Positions 36,768 to 46,315 of a stretch of 64,000 nucleotides of DNA are shown piece after piece (the first letter of the stretch is position 1; each line of letters begins with the position of its first letter). The stretch comes from Cellulomonas sp. S1-8 (GTDB lineage Bacteria > Actinomycetota > Actinomycetes > Actinomycetales > Cellulomonadaceae): the NCBI RefSeq assembly GCF_026184235.1, contig NZ_CP110806.1, positions 2,976,001 through 3,040,000 on the forward strand, given 5' to 3'. A program made the position numbers and the translations under genes. The notes below the pieces were generated by a model that saw only the letters and a list, made by a program, of their open reading frames with translations, ran no database searches and had not been told where the DNA came from.

Positions 36768-38240
36768 ATGAGACCTTTCCGTACCGGCGCACCCCGCCGC
36801 TCCGCCGTCCGCACCGGTCTGGTGGCTGCCGCCCTCGCCCTCGGCCTGACGGGCGCCGCACAGCTCGCGACCGCACCCGCCGCGCACGCCGCCTCGCTCG
36901 TCGAGGTGACCGGCTTCGGCACCAACCCCGGCGGCCTGAGGATGTACCAGTTCGTGCCCGACCGCCTCGCCGCCAACCCCGGCGTCCTCGTGGTCGTGCA
37001 CTACTGCACCGGCAGCGCCCAGGCGATGTACAGCGGCCAGCAGTTCGACGAGCTCGCCTCCCAGCACGGGTACATCGTGATCTACCCCAGCACCAACCGC
37101 CCCGGCAACTGCTTCGACGTCTCCTCGTCGGCCGCGATGACGCGCGACGGGGGCAGCGACCCGCAGAGCATCGTGCAGATGGTCCGGCACGTGCAGCAGC
37201 GGTACTCGACCAACACGTCCCGCGTGTTCATCACCGGCACGTCGTCCGGCGCCATGACGACGCAGCTGGTGCTCGCCGAGTACCCGGACGTGTTCGCCGC
37301 CGGGTCCGCGTTCGCCGGTGTGCCCGCGACCTGCTTCTCGACCGGCGGCGCCAAGCCCGGCACGTCGGCCCAGGCCGGCTGGAACAGCGACTGCGCACAA
37401 GGGCGCCGCATCCTGTCGGCCCAGCAGTGGGGCGACCTCGCGCGCGCCACGTACCCCGGGTACTCGGGCAAGCGTCCGCGCGTGCAGCTGTGGCACGGCA
37501 CGAACGACGAGACACTGAACTTCCAGAACCACACGGAGTCCACGAAGCAGTGGACGAACGTCATGGGGATCAGCGCGACGCCGGCCTCGACCGAGACCAT
37601 CGGCTCGCGCACGCGGGCACGCTACGGCGGCACGGGCACGCAGGCGCCGTTCGAGACCAACAGCCTGCAGGGGACGTCGCACAACCTGCCCGTCGACGCG
37701 GGTGCCGCGATCGCGTTCTTCGGCCTGGACCAGGTCAACCCGACGCCCACGCCGACGCCGACTCCCACCCCCACGCCCACTCCCACCCCGACACCGACTC
37801 CCACGCCGACTCCCACGCCGACACCGACGCCCACGCCGACTCCCACGCCGACACCGACGCCCACGCCGACTCCCACGCCGACTCCCACGCCGACGCCGAC
37901 GCCCACCCCGACCGCCCCTGCCGGCGCCTGCTCGGTGACCTACTCGGTGAACCAGTGGAACACCGGCTTCACGGCCAACCTCACGATCCGCAACACGTCG
38001 GGCTCGTCGATCAACGGGTGGACGCTGGGCTGGTCCTTCCCGTCCGGCCAGGCGGTGACGCAGGCGTGGAGCAGCAACGTCACCCAGTCGGGCAGCCAGG
38101 TCACCGCGACGAACGCGCCGTGGAACGGTCAGATCCCGGCGGGCGGCTCGGTGCAGATCGGGTTCAACGGGTCGCACACCGGCACCAACACCGCACCCTC
38201 GTCGTGGACCCTCAACGGCGCCACCTGCACCAACGCCTGA
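36768..38240 (+). CDS. Secreted CE1-like esterase (PHB depolymerase family) with CBM2
   Basis: A 490-residue secreted protein. The signal peptide ends near residue 43 (APAAHAASL). The alpha/beta-hydrolase domain has the nucleophile elbow [13 protein letters not shown] (Ser near 165), [16 protein letters not shown] as the oxyanion region, [10 protein letters not shown] for the acid and QGTSHNLP for the His. This is the acetylxylan/feruloyl esterase branch of CE1. A Thr-Pro linker and a C-terminal CBM2 ([20 protein letters not shown]) follow. It would deacylate xylan, helping the xylanase encoded 15 kb away. GGAGG precedes the ATG. It is monocistronic. Confidence 0.9.
   Translation: MRPFRTGAPRRSAVRTGLVAAALALGLTGAAQLATAPAAHAASLVEVTGFGTNPGGLRMYQFVPDRLAANPGVLVVVHYCTGSAQAMYSGQQFDELASQHGYIVIYPSTNRPGNCFDVSSSAAMTRDGGSDPQSIVQMVRHVQQRYSTNTSRVFITGTSSGAMTTQLVLAEYPDVFAAGSAFAGVPATCFSTGGAKPGTSAQAGWNSDCAQGRRILSAQQWGDLARATYPGYSGKRPRVQLWHGTNDETLNFQNHTESTKQWTNVMGISATPASTETIGSRTRARYGGTGTQAPFETNSLQGTSHNLPVDAGAAIAFFGLDQVNPTPTPTPTPTPTPTPTPTPTPTPTPTPTPTPTPTPTPTPTPTPTPTPTPTPTPTPTPTAPAGACSVTYSVNQWNTGFTANLTIRNTSGSSINGWTLGWSFPSGQAVTQAWSSNVTQSGSQVTATNAPWNGQIPAGGSVQIGFNGSHTGTNTAPSSWTLNGATCTNA
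37740..37915 (+). repeat. Thr-Pro linker microsatellite
   Basis: About 29 hexamer units (ACGCCG, ACTCCC, ACACCG and similar) encode an uninterrupted Thr-Pro linker. The opposite strand shows an open Gly-Val frame that is a shadow. Length changes by slippage are likely between strains. Confidence 0.85.
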
Positions 38241-38270
38241 CGTCTCCCGACGCACCGGCGCTCGACCGCC

Positions 38271-38308
38271 GGACGCCGCTCCTGCCGAGGATCGCAGGAG
38301 CGGCGTCC
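38271..38308 (+). terminator. Esterase terminator
   Basis: GGACGCCGCTCCTGC (38271-38285) and its perfect complement (38294-38308), with an eight-base loop, lie 30 bases after the stop. Confidence 0.75.
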
Positions 38309-38372
38309 GCGCCCCTGGTCGACCTGACGAGGCACGCGGGGACAGAGCGGGCAATGTGACCCATGTCATACA

Positions 38373-38380
38373 AATCGTTT
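38373..38380. promoter_or_regulatory. AATCGTTT octamer before the small membrane protein gene
   Basis: The second copy of CAAATCGTTTCG, 89-98 bases upstream of the ATG at 38469, in an AT-rich stretch (CCATGTCATACAAATCGTTT). Confidence 0.4.
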
Positions 38381-38468
38381 CGCCCGCTATCTCCTTGAGA
38401 ATTCACCCACCACCGTGGGGACACCGGTGCCGCCACGGCACCGTGCCGTCTGATCAAAAGGGGAACCC

Positions 38469-38939
38469 ATGTCCGCCGACGTCGCACCCGCCGCTGCCCA
38501 CACCGCCGCCGCGCCCACCACCCCGCCCCGCACCGCCCACCGCACCCGTCTCCTCGGCACGCTGCTCACCGCGCTCGGCCTGCTCATGGCCGTCGCCGGC
38601 ATCGCCACCATGGGGGGCATCGCCCAGGGCCTGGCGCAGGAGGAGATCACGGTCTCCGAGAACGCCGCCGCCTTCGCCGGACAGCCGGTCGTCACCCCGT
38701 GGGCCGCCTGGGCCCAGGCCGAGGTCATCCGCGCCGATCTCTCGGAGATGACCGGTGGCCTGACCTACGCCGAGATGGACCGCGAGGACCCGCAGCGCGC
38801 CGCCGTCGCGACCGGCACGTTCCTGCGCGCCTCGCTCATCACGTCGGTCATCGCGTTCGGCGTCGCCCTCACGCTCGTGGGCATCGGCACCGGCTTCGTG
38901 CTCGGGGGCCTCGGCCTGCGCAGCGCCGCCACCGCCTGA
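38469..38939 (+). CDS. Small two-helix membrane protein, unknown function
   Basis: A 156-residue protein. A 28-residue Ala/Pro-rich head is followed by helix one (LLGTLLTALGLLMAVAGIAT, about 29-50), an extracytoplasmic loop of about 60 residues (SENAAAFAGQPVVTPWAAWA) and helix two (ITSVIAFGVALTLVGIGTGF, about 122-145). I do not recognise the family. AAAAGGGGAAC lies just before the ATG. It shares an upstream 12-mer with the esterase gene. Confidence 0.6.
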   Translation: MSADVAPAAAHTAAAPTTPPRTAHRTRLLGTLLTALGLLMAVAGIATMGGIAQGLAQEEITVSENAAAFAGQPVVTPWAAWAQAEVIRADLSEMTGGLTYAEMDREDPQRAAVATGTFLRASLITSVIAFGVALTLVGIGTGFVLGGLGLRSAATA

Positions 38940-38996
38940 CGCGCACCACGCCCGGACCCCCGCCGCGCACCGGTCGCCCCCGCCCGGCGTCGCCGC

Positions 38997-39047
38997 AGGT
39001 GGCTCCCGCTCAGCCCACTGCACCCAGCGGGCGAGCGGGAGCCACCT
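38997..39047. terminator. Long inverted repeat at the end of the sugar ABC locus
   Basis: AGGTGGCTCCCGCTC (38997-39011) is perfectly complementary to 39033-39047. The right arm lies within the last codons of the ATPase gene and the left arm at its stop. It could terminate both converging transcripts. Confidence 0.5.
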
Positions 39048-39864
39048 GGGTGGCCCCCGTGATCGCCGCGAGCAGCTCTTCCTGCGTGACGCTGCGGGCG
39101 TCGAACGACCCGTTGTTGCGTCCGTGCCGCAGCACCTCGATGCGGTCCGACACGGCCCGCACGTCGTTGAGGTTGTGGCTGATGAGGACCACGCCGAGAC
39201 CCAGCTCGCGCAGCCGCTCGATGTGCGTGAGCACCTCGGCGGTGTGCGCGACCGACAGCGCCGCCGTGGGCTCGTCGAGGACCACGAGCCGAGGGGACCC
39301 GATGAGCGTGCGCGCGATCGCGACCGTCTGACGCTGCCCGGCCGACAGGTGCGAGATCGGGGTGCGGACCGAGGGGATGCGACTGGTCAGGTCCAGCAGG
39401 ATGCGCCGTGCGACCTGCTCCATCTCGCCGTCGCGCATGAGCGCGTGCTCGCGCAGCTCACGACCCAGGAACAGGTTCGCGGTCACGTCCAGGTTCTCGC
39501 ACAGCGCGTAGTCCTGGAACACCGTCGCGACCCCGGCCTGGTGCGCGTCGGAGGGCGAGGTGAGGGTCACGGGCTCGCCACCGATCTCCAGCAGCCCGCT
39601 GTCGGGCTGCAGGACCCCGGAGACGATCTTGGCCAGCGTCGACTTGCCGGCACCGTTGTCGCCGACGATCGCCACCACCTCGTGCGGGTGCACGACCAGG
39701 TCGACGCCCAGCAGCGCCTCGACCGCACCGAACCTCTTCGACACCTGCTGCACCGACAGCACAGGCAACCGTCCGCCGACACCCACGGTCTCGACCACCT
39801 GCCCTCCGTCGCGCATGGTCTGCACAGTCAAACCCCCGTGCCGACGGGCGTCAAACCCGCTCAC
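39010..39864 (-). CDS. Single-domain sugar ABC ATPase (copy 1 of an accessory subunit)
   Basis: A 284-residue ATPase with Walker A GDNGAGKST, Q-loop TVFQDYALCENLDV, signature LSAGQRQT, Walker [13 protein letters not shown] and H-loop LISHNLND. It is the size of one half of a two-domain sugar ATPase, like the FrcA subunit of fructose importers. The locus already has a complete ATPase, so its role is unclear; it may serve another permease. Its GTG start overlaps the ROK stop (GTGA). About 70% of residues match the copy at 45467-46249. Confidence 0.88.
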   Translation of the reverse strand: MSGFDARRHGGLTVQTMRDGGQVVETVGVGGRLPVLSVQQVSKRFGAVEALLGVDLVVHPHEVVAIVGDNGAGKSTLAKIVSGVLQPDSGLLEIGGEPVTLTSPSDAHQAGVATVFQDYALCENLDVTANLFLGRELREHALMRDGEMEQVARRILLDLTSRIPSVRTPISHLSAGQRQTVAIARTLIGSPRLVVLDEPTAALSVAHTAEVLTHIERLRELGLGVVLISHNLNDVRAVSDRIEVLRHGRNNGSFDARSVTQEELLAAITGATQVAPARPLGAVG

Positions 39865-41063
39865 CCGCCCGCCCCGTCCACCTGGTCGGGGGTGTCGAGC
39901 ACCGACCCCACCTGGTCCGTCGCCTCCAGCACCAGCGCCACCGCGCCCAGCACCGACGCGCGCAGCCCCAGGTCCCCGCGCACGACGTCCAGCGAGACCA
40001 CCTGGTTGAGGGGCACCCGCCGGGCGATCGCCTCACGCATCGGCTGCACCAGCACGTCGCCCGTCTCGGCCAGCTCGCCGCCGACGACCACGCACTGCGG
40101 GTTCACCACCATGGCCATCCCTGCGACCACCCCGCCGATCACCGCGCCCGCGTCGGCGACGACCTGCCGGCAGCCCGGGTCGCCCTCGAGCGCACGCTGC
40201 ACGACGTCGCGCAGCGTGAGCGTGCCGTGGCTCACCGCCAGGGGCTCGACGAGCGCCGGGTAGCCGACGACGGTGTCGAGGCAGCCGCGGCTCCCGCACC
40301 GGCAGATACGTCCCTGCGGGTCGACCTGCACGTGGCCGATCTCCCCCGCGGTGCCCCCGAAGCCGCGGTGCAGGTGCCCCGAGAGCACGATCCCGGCCCC
40401 CGTCCCGGCGCCGACGGACACGTACACCGCGTCCTGGTAGCCGCGGGCGGCGCCGAAGCGGCTCTCGGCGAGCGCGCCGAGGTTCGCCTCGTTGTCCACC
40501 AGCACCACCCGGGACAGCCGCTTGGAGAGCACGTGCACGACGGAGGTGTCGTCCCACCCGCGCATCAGGCCGCGCACCGTGACGCTGCCGGTGCCCGTCT
40601 CGACCGGGGCGGGCAGGCCGACGCCGAGCCCGACGAGCTCGTCCATCGAGGCGCCGACCCGGTCGAGCAGGTCGACCACGAGCAGCGCGACCCGGTCGAG
40701 CGTGGTGTCGGCGCGGTGGTCGGCGGGCAGCGGGAGGCTCTGCTCGGCGACGATCTCCCGTGTGACGTCCGCGAGGGCGACGCGCAGGTGACGCGGGCCG
40801 ACGTCGATGCCCGCCGCGAGCCCGGTGCGTCGGGCGATGGTGACGAGCTGGGCGCGGCGCCCGGTGCGGATGGTGGACCGGGTGTCGACGACACCTGCGG
40901 CGAGCAGCTCCTTGACGATCGAGCTCACCGTGGCCGGGGACAGCCCGGTGGCACCCGTGAGCTCGACCTGCGTCAGCCCGCCGTACCGCTTGACCGTCTC
41001 GACGACCAGCGCACGGTTCGCACCCCGCAGGGACGACTGCGATCCGGTCATCGGTCCCCTCAC
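39861..41063 (-). CDS. ROK-family transcriptional regulator (copy 1)
   Basis: A 400-residue repressor. The N-terminal winged helix (LTQVELTGATGLSPATVSSI, then VKELLAAGVV) precedes the ROK sugar-binding domain. GAGTGAGIVL and GTAGEIGHVQVDP are the family loops. CRCGSRGCLDT is the zinc motif. It should sense a sugar taken up by the adjacent importer. The GTG start has TACCAT seven bases upstream, so it has its own leaderless promoter in addition to any read-through. Confidence 0.92.
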   Translation of the reverse strand: MRGPMTGSQSSLRGANRALVVETVKRYGGLTQVELTGATGLSPATVSSIVKELLAAGVVDTRSTIRTGRRAQLVTIARRTGLAAGIDVGPRHLRVALADVTREIVAEQSLPLPADHRADTTLDRVALLVVDLLDRVGASMDELVGLGVGLPAPVETGTGSVTVRGLMRGWDDTSVVHVLSKRLSRVVLVDNEANLGALAESRFGAARGYQDAVYVSVGAGTGAGIVLSGHLHRGFGGTAGEIGHVQVDPQGRICRCGSRGCLDTVVGYPALVEPLAVSHGTLTLRDVVQRALEGDPGCRQVVADAGAVIGGVVAGMAMVVNPQCVVVGGELAETGDVLVQPMREAIARRVPLNQVVSLDVVRGDLGLRASVLGAVALVLEATDQVGSVLDTPDQVDGAGG

Positions 41064-41070
41064 GTCGGCG

Positions 41071-41076
41071 ATGGTA
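41071..41076 (-). promoter_or_regulatory. Leaderless -10 element TACCAT of the ROK gene (copy 1)
   Basis: On the minus strand TACCAT ends seven bases before the GTG at 41063. Confidence 0.45.
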
Positions 41077-41134
41077 GCGCCGAGCCGTCCCCCCGGACCC
41101 CGGACCCGCAGCAGGGGCGGGGCGTACCACCCGT

Positions 41135-41168
41135 GCGGGTCCGTGCCGGTGGACCGGCACGGACCCGC
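41135..41168 (-). terminator. Terminator after the sugar ABC permease (copy 1)
   Basis: A perfect 16-base inverted repeat, GCGGGTCCGTGCCGGT and complement, lies just after the permease stop at 41175. It separates the transporter unit from the ROK-ATPase unit. Confidence 0.75.
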
Positions 41169-41174
41169 CAGGCC

Positions 41175-42353
41175 TCAGCGTGCCTCGGCGCGCCGCTTGT
41201 TCCAGACGTCGAACGCGACGGCCAGCAGCAGCACGAGGCCCTTGACCATCTGCTGCACCGACTGCGGGACGCCCATGAGCTGCATGCCGTTGCTCATGAC
41301 CGCCATGATCAGCGCGCCGGTCATGGCGCCCGTCACGCGGCCCACGCCGCCGGTCGTCGACGCGCCGCCGATGAACGCCGCGGCGATCGCGTCCAGCTCG
41401 AACATGTTGCCGGCACCCGGCTGGGCGCCGTTCATGCGCGAGGAGTACACGACGCCGGCGACGCCGGCGAGCAGGCCCATGTTGACGAAGGTCCAGAACG
41501 TGACGACGCGGACCTTCACGCCCGAGAGCTGCGCGGCGTTGAGGTTGCCGCCGATGGCGTAGATGTGGCGTCCGAACACCGAGCGCTGCGTGATGACGGC
41601 GTACAGCATGATGAGCACGGCCAGCAGGATGAGGATGTTCGGCAGGCCGCGGTACTGCGCCAGCTGGTAGCCGAACCACATCACCACGGCCGCGATGACC
41701 ACGATCTTCGCGATGAACAGCGGCATCGACTCGACCGTCTGCTGGTACGCCAGGCGCCCGCGGCGCGTGCGCCACTGCGCGACGGCGAAGCCCGCGACGG
41801 CGATCGCGAAGATGACCAGCGTGAACGCGTCGACCCCGTACCCGCCGAACCAGCCGTTGGTCGAGAACCCGTTGGCGATGTCGTAGTAGGTGCCCCCGAA
41901 CGGCGAGAGCGACACGTTGTCGAGCACGCGGTAGGTCATCCCGCGGAAGAGCAGCATGCCCGCCAGCGTGACGATGAAGCCCGGGATGCCGACGTAGGCG
42001 ACCCAGAACCCCTGCCACATGCCGACCACCACACCGACCGCGAGGGCTGCCAGCACGCCCACCCACCACGGCGCACCGTTGCGGATGACCAGCACGCCCG
42101 ACACCGCGCCCGTGAGCGCCACCACCGACCCGACGGACAGGTCGATCTGGCCCAGCACGATCACCATGACCATGCCGATCGCCAGGATCAGGATGTAGGA
42201 GTACTGCAGGACGATGTTCGTCAGGTTGCCCGGGCTCAGGAAGTTCGAGTTCAGGAACGAGAAGAGGATGACGATCGCGACGAAGGCGATGAAGATGCCG
42301 CTCTGCCGCAGGTTGCGCGTCACGATCTCGCGGAGTCCGGCGATGGCCGTCAT
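41175..42353 (-). CDS. Multiple-monosaccharide ABC permease, MmsB/XylH-type (copy 1)
   Basis: A 392-residue permease with about ten membrane helices. [19 protein letters not shown] and [20 protein letters not shown] are the landmarks of the BPD_transp_2 sugar permeases. The family is close to GguB/MmsB, which imports several monosaccharides such as xylose, arabinose and galactose. Its ATG overlaps the ATPase stop (ATGA). Confidence 0.92.
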   Translation of the reverse strand: MTAIAGLREIVTRNLRQSGIFIAFVAIVILFSFLNSNFLSPGNLTNIVLQYSYILILAIGMVMVIVLGQIDLSVGSVVALTGAVSGVLVIRNGAPWWVGVLAALAVGVVVGMWQGFWVAYVGIPGFIVTLAGMLLFRGMTYRVLDNVSLSPFGGTYYDIANGFSTNGWFGGYGVDAFTLVIFAIAVAGFAVAQWRTRRGRLAYQQTVESMPLFIAKIVVIAAVVMWFGYQLAQYRGLPNILILLAVLIMLYAVITQRSVFGRHIYAIGGNLNAAQLSGVKVRVVTFWTFVNMGLLAGVAGVVYSSRMNGAQPGAGNMFELDAIAAAFIGGASTTGGVGRVTGAMTGALIMAVMSNGMQLMGVPQSVQQMVKGLVLLLAVAFDVWNKRRAEAR

Positions 42354-43906
42354 GATGCCGTGTCCTTTGCTGTCTCACGCTCGATGGTCATGAGCTCCAT
42401 CAGCCGCTCCTGGGTGGCCTGTGCGACGGGCACCTCACCGGTGATGCGCCCGAACGCCAGGGTGTACACGCGGTCGCAGATGCCGAGCAGCTCGGGCAGC
42501 TCCGAGGAGATGACGACGACCGCCTTCCCCGCCGCGACCATCGTGTTGATGATGGTGTAGATCTCGTACTTCGCGCCGACGTCGATGCCGCGCGTGGGCT
42601 CGTCGAGGATCAGCACGTCGGGCTCGGTGTAGAGCCACTTGGCGAGGACGACCTTCTGCTGGTTGCCGCCGGACAGCTTGCCGGTGACGGCCATGACGGT
42701 CGGCGCCTTGATGTTGAGGCTCGCGCGGTACTGCTCCGCGACCTTGATCTCCTCGTTGCCGTTGACCCAGCCCCGCTTCGCGAGGCGGCGCAGCCCGGCG
42801 GCGGAGATGTTGCGGCGGATGTCCTCGATGAGGTTCAGGCCGTACCGCTTGCGGTCCTCGGTGGCGTACGCCAGCCCGTGCCCGATCGCCTCGTCGACGT
42901 CGCGGACCTGGATCTGCCGCCCGTTCTTGTAGATGCGGCCGGTGATGCCGCGCCCGTACGAGCGTCCGAAGATGCTCATCGCGAGCTCGGTGCGCCCGGC
43001 GCCCATGAGGCCGGCGATCCCGACGACCTCACCGGCGCGCACGTCGAACGACGCGTTGTCGATGACGACGCGGTCGGCCTGCGTCGGGTGCCGCACCGTC
43101 CAGTTCTCGACGCGCAGCACCTCCTCACCGATCTGCGGGGTGCGCTCGGGGAACCGGTGCTCGAGGTCCCGACCCACCATGCCGCGGATGATGCGGTCCT
43201 GGGTGGAGTCCGGGTCGGTCATGTCGATCGTCTCGATCGTGCGCCCGTCGCGGATGATCGTGGTGCGGTCGGCGATCTCGGCGATCTCGTTCAGCTTGTG
43301 GCTGATGATGATCGACGTGATCCCCTGCTCCTTGAGCTGACGCAGGAGGCCGAGCAGGTGCTCGGAGTCGTTGTCGTTGAGCGCGGCGGTCGGCTCGTCG
43401 AGGATGAGCAGCTTGACCTGCTTGGACAGCGCCTTGGCGATCTCGATGAGCTGCTGCTTGCCGACGCCGAGCTGGGAGACGTGGGTGATCGGGTTCTCGG
43501 CGAGCCCGACGCGCGCGAGCAGCTTGGCCGCCTCGGAGTTGGACTTGTTCCAGTCGATCAGCGGCCCGGTGCTGCGCACCTCGTTGCCGAGGAAGATGTT
43601 CTCGGCGACCGACAGGTGCGGCACCAGCGCGAGCTCCTGGTGGATGATGACGATGCCCTGCTCCTCGGAGTCGTTGATCGAGCCGAACTCGACCTCCTTC
43701 CCCTCGAAGACGATGTCGCCCTCGTAGGTGCCGTGTGGGTACACGCCGGACAGGACCTTCATGAGGGTCGACTTGCCGGCGCCGTTCTCCCCGCAGATGG
43801 CGTGGATCTCTCCACGCCGCACGGTGAGGCTGACGTCCTGCAGGGCCTTGACTCCCGGGAAGGTCTTGGTGATGGACCGCATCTCGAGGATGTCGCTGTG
43901 GTCCAT
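42350..43906 (-). CDS. Two-domain sugar ABC ATPase, MmsA/GguA-type (copy 1)
   Basis: A 518-residue ATPase with two nucleotide-binding halves. The first has GENGAGKST (near residue 40), [12 protein letters not shown] and [13 protein letters not shown]. The second has the usual degenerate P-loop GLMGAGRTE, then [15 protein letters not shown] and [30 protein letters not shown] inserts mark the MmsA branch. GGAGGGG precedes the ATG at 43906. It follows the binding protein after a strong hairpin. Confidence 0.93.
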   Translation of the reverse strand: MDHSDILEMRSITKTFPGVKALQDVSLTVRRGEIHAICGENGAGKSTLMKVLSGVYPHGTYEGDIVFEGKEVEFGSINDSEEQGIVIIHQELALVPHLSVAENIFLGNEVRSTGPLIDWNKSNSEAAKLLARVGLAENPITHVSQLGVGKQQLIEIAKALSKQVKLLILDEPTAALNDNDSEHLLGLLRQLKEQGITSIIISHKLNEIAEIADRTTIIRDGRTIETIDMTDPDSTQDRIIRGMVGRDLEHRFPERTPQIGEEVLRVENWTVRHPTQADRVVIDNASFDVRAGEVVGIAGLMGAGRTELAMSIFGRSYGRGITGRIYKNGRQIQVRDVDEAIGHGLAYATEDRKRYGLNLIEDIRRNISAAGLRRLAKRGWVNGNEEIKVAEQYRASLNIKAPTVMAVTGKLSGGNQQKVVLAKWLYTEPDVLILDEPTRGIDVGAKYEIYTIINTMVAAGKAVVVISSELPELLGICDRVYTLAFGRITGEVPVAQATQERLMELMTIERETAKDTAS

Positions 43907-43946
43907 GACCCCTCCGTTCACTGGTGGTCGGGTGGTCGGGCGGGGG

Positions 43947-43983
43947 CGCGCGGCCCGGCCGGGGTGACCGGCCGGGCCGCGCG
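43947..43983 (-). terminator. Hairpin between binding protein and ATPase genes (copy 1)
   Basis: CGCGCGGCCCGGCCGG (43947-43962) pairs with 43968-43983 over 16 bases, five-base loop. Its place inside the operon fits partial termination or 3'-end protection, giving more binding protein than transporter. Confidence 0.65.
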
Positions 43984-43988
43984 CGTGA

Positions 43989-45146
43989 TCACTCCGCGAC
44001 GCCCGAGGCGACCTCGTCCGCGGTCCAGTACTCCGAGTCGACGAGCAGCGGTGCGATGTCCTCCGCGAACACGGTGTCGACGGTCAGCAGGTAGGACGGG
44101 ACGACCTTGATGCCGTTGTCGTACGTCTCGGTGTCGTTCGCCTCCGGCTCCTCGCCGTCGATGAACGCCTGCGCGACCGTGATCGACTGCTCCGCGAGCT
44201 TGCGCGTGTCCTTGAAGATCGTCGACGACTGGACGCCGTCGTTGATGAGCTTCACCGACGCGATCTCGGCGTCCTGCCCGGTGACGATCGGCAGCCCGGC
44301 CTCGATGTCCGGGCCCATGCCGACGCCCTGGAGCGCCGTGATGATGCCGCGGGAGATGCCGTCGAACGGGGACAGCACGCCGGCGAGCATCGAGCCGTCG
44401 GAGTACGTCGAGGTGAGCAGGTTCTCCATGCGGCTCTGCGCGGCCTCCTGCGACCAGCGCAGCGTCGCGACGGTGTCGAAGTCCGTCTGACCCGACTTGA
44501 CGACGAGCGTGCCGTCGTCGATGAGCGGCTGGAGGACCGACATGGCGCCCTCGAAGAAGAACCCGGCGTTGTTGTCGTCGGGCGAGCCGGCGAACAGCTC
44601 GATGTTGAACGGCCCGGCGGCGTCCGCGACGCGGGTGCCGGCGGCGTCGAGGATGCCCATGCCGCGCAGCAGCGCGGTGCCCTGGGCGACGCCGACGGCG
44701 AAGTTGTCGAACGTGACGTAGAAGTCGACGTTCTCGCTGTCGCGGATCAGGCGGTCGTAGGCGATGACCGGGATGTCCTGCGCGGCCGCGTTCTCGAGCT
44801 GGCTGGTCAGGGCGGTGCCGTCGATCGACGCGATGATGAGGACGTCGGCGCCGCTCGTGATCATCTGGTCGATCTGCTGCGTCTGGGTGGGGATGTCATC
44901 GCCCGCGTACTGCAGGTCGACCTGGTAGCCGAGGGCCTCGAGGCCGTCCTTGACGGCGTTGCCGTCGGCGATCCACCGCTCGGAGGTCTCGGTGGGCATC
45001 GCGACACCGACGGTGATGTCGCTCGCGTCGACCTCGCCGCCTGCGCCCTCCTCGCCCTCGGTGCTGCCCGCGCCACCGCCGCCGCAGGCGGCGAGGCTCA
45101 GCGCGAGCGCTCCGGCCGTGGCCGCCATCGTGATCTTGCGTCGCAT
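43989..45146 (-). CDS. Sugar-binding lipoprotein, ChvE/MmsE-type (copy 1)
   Basis: A 385-residue binding protein. The signal peptide ends in the lipobox [11 protein letters not shown] (Cys 21). The periplasmic-binding-protein type 1 fold has [56 protein letters not shown] and [19 protein letters not shown] stretches typical of ChvE. AAGGAG precedes the ATG at 45146. It is first in the operon. Confidence 0.92.
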   Translation of the reverse strand: MRRKITMAATAGALALSLAACGGGGAGSTEGEEGAGGEVDASDITVGVAMPTETSERWIADGNAVKDGLEALGYQVDLQYAGDDIPTQTQQIDQMITSGADVLIIASIDGTALTSQLENAAAQDIPVIAYDRLIRDSENVDFYVTFDNFAVGVAQGTALLRGMGILDAAGTRVADAAGPFNIELFAGSPDDNNAGFFFEGAMSVLQPLIDDGTLVVKSGQTDFDTVATLRWSQEAAQSRMENLLTSTYSDGSMLAGVLSPFDGISRGIITALQGVGMGPDIEAGLPIVTGQDAEIASVKLINDGVQSSTIFKDTRKLAEQSITVAQAFIDGEEPEANDTETYDNGIKVVPSYLLTVDTVFAEDIAPLLVDSEYWTADEVASGVAE

Positions 45147-45466
45147 CTTGTGTGCTCCTTCTCGTCGTCGAGAGGTTCCGGACCCGAATCCAGTCGGGTG
45201 TCCGAGGGCGGCCCCTGCGCCGCCTTCGTCCGGAGGTTCCGGCTGCGTCGGCCGGGACTGGCGTCGTCGTCGTCCCGGTGCAGTGGCCTCCACTGTGCTT
45301 ACGTTCGGAACCCGAAGTCAACTGGAGAGGGCACTCTCTTGGTTACGAACTCATCACAACCTGCGGGACGTCCACCGGACGAGCGACGTGGAAGCGCAAC
45401 CACACCCCGGGCGCCGCAGCGCGCCTCCCCGGGGAGTCACGAGGACCGCCGCCGCGGCCCGACCGC
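45147..45466 (-). promoter_or_regulatory. Intergenic region upstream of sugar locus copy 1
   Basis: A 320-base gap. On the minus strand a TTGACT-type -35 lies within AGTTGACTTCGGGTTCCGAA (about 45305-45324), with GAGAGGGCACTCTC (45325-45338), a 5-base-arm inverted repeat, next to it. These are candidate promoter and operator sites of the binding-protein operon. The part nearest 45466 may hold the 3' end of the preceding ATPase transcript. I see no gene. Confidence 0.4.
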
Positions 45467-46249
45467 TCAGAACGGCGCGGTCGCCGGACGGCGCGGCACG
45501 CCCGGCCGCACGGCGCCGGTGATCGCGCCGAGGATCTGCTCGTACCCGGTGGTCCGCGCGTCGAACGACCCGTTGTTGCGCCCGTGGCGCAGCACCTCGA
45601 TGCGGTCCGCGACCGCCCGCACGTCCGTCAGGTTGTGGCTGATGAGCACGACCCCGAGTCCCAGGTCCCGCAGCCCCTCGATGTGCATCAGCACCTCCGC
45701 GGTCTGCGCGACCGACAGCGCCGCCGTCGGCTCGTCCAGCACGACCAGCCGCGGCGACCCGATGAGGGTCCGCGCGATGGCGACCGACTGCCGCTGCCCC
45801 GCCGACAGGTGCGACAACGGGATCCGCACCGACGGGATCCGGCTCGTCAGGTCGCGCAGGATCTGCCGCGCCACCTGCTCCATGCGCTCGTCGTCGCGTA
45901 CGCCGCGGGCGTCGCGCAGCTCCCGCCCGAGGAACAGGTTCGAGGTCACGTCCAGGTTGTCGCACAGCGCGAGGTCCTGGAAGACCGTGGCGACGCCCAG
46001 CCCGTGCGCGGCCGCGGGCGTCGGGATGCTCACCGGGACACCGTCGATCTCGACCAGCCCCGTGTCCGGCGTCAGCACGCCCGCCACCATCTTGGCGAGC
46101 GTCGACTTGCCCGCGCCGTTGTCGCCGACCAGCGCCACCACCTCGTGGCGGTGCACGTCCAGATCGACGCCCGCGAGCGCCTCGACGCCGCCGAACCGCT
46201 TGCTGATGCCTCGCATCGACAGCAACGGCACCCGTGTCGCGTCAGTCAT
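45467..46249 (-). CDS. Single-domain sugar ABC ATPase (copy 2)
   Basis: A 260-residue paralogue of 39010-39864 with [43 protein letters not shown] and ISHNLTDVRAV. The stretch SRIPSVRIPLSHLSAGQRQS differs from copy 1 at only a few positions. ATG at 46249 is chosen with GGTGGG upstream; a longer start at 46279 is possible. It lies 66 bases behind the second ROK gene. Confidence 0.87.
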   Translation of the reverse strand: MTDATRVPLLSMRGISKRFGGVEALAGVDLDVHRHEVVALVGDNGAGKSTLAKMVAGVLTPDTGLVEIDGVPVSIPTPAAAHGLGVATVFQDLALCDNLDVTSNLFLGRELRDARGVRDDERMEQVARQILRDLTSRIPSVRIPLSHLSAGQRQSVAIARTLIGSPRLVVLDEPTAALSVAQTAEVLMHIEGLRDLGLGVVLISHNLTDVRAVADRIEVLRHGRNNGSFDARTTGYEQILGAITGAVRPGVPRRPATAPF

Positions 46250-46315
46250 GCCCGGACCCACCTGCTCCTCGTCGCGCACGTGTCACGTGCAGTGAATCCC
46301 CCTGCCTTCCCGTGG

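Noticed and set aside
37622..37906. A Gly-Val repeat protein on the minus strand
   Set aside because: It is the complement of the Thr-Pro linker microsatellite in the esterase gene.
38941..39331. A plus-strand gene continuing after the small membrane protein
   Set aside because: The frame is antisense to the ABC ATPase and has no independent support.
45147..45466. A further small gene in the 320-base gap between the importer copies
   Set aside because: The open frames there lack a start with a ribosome-binding site and have no protein-like composition.
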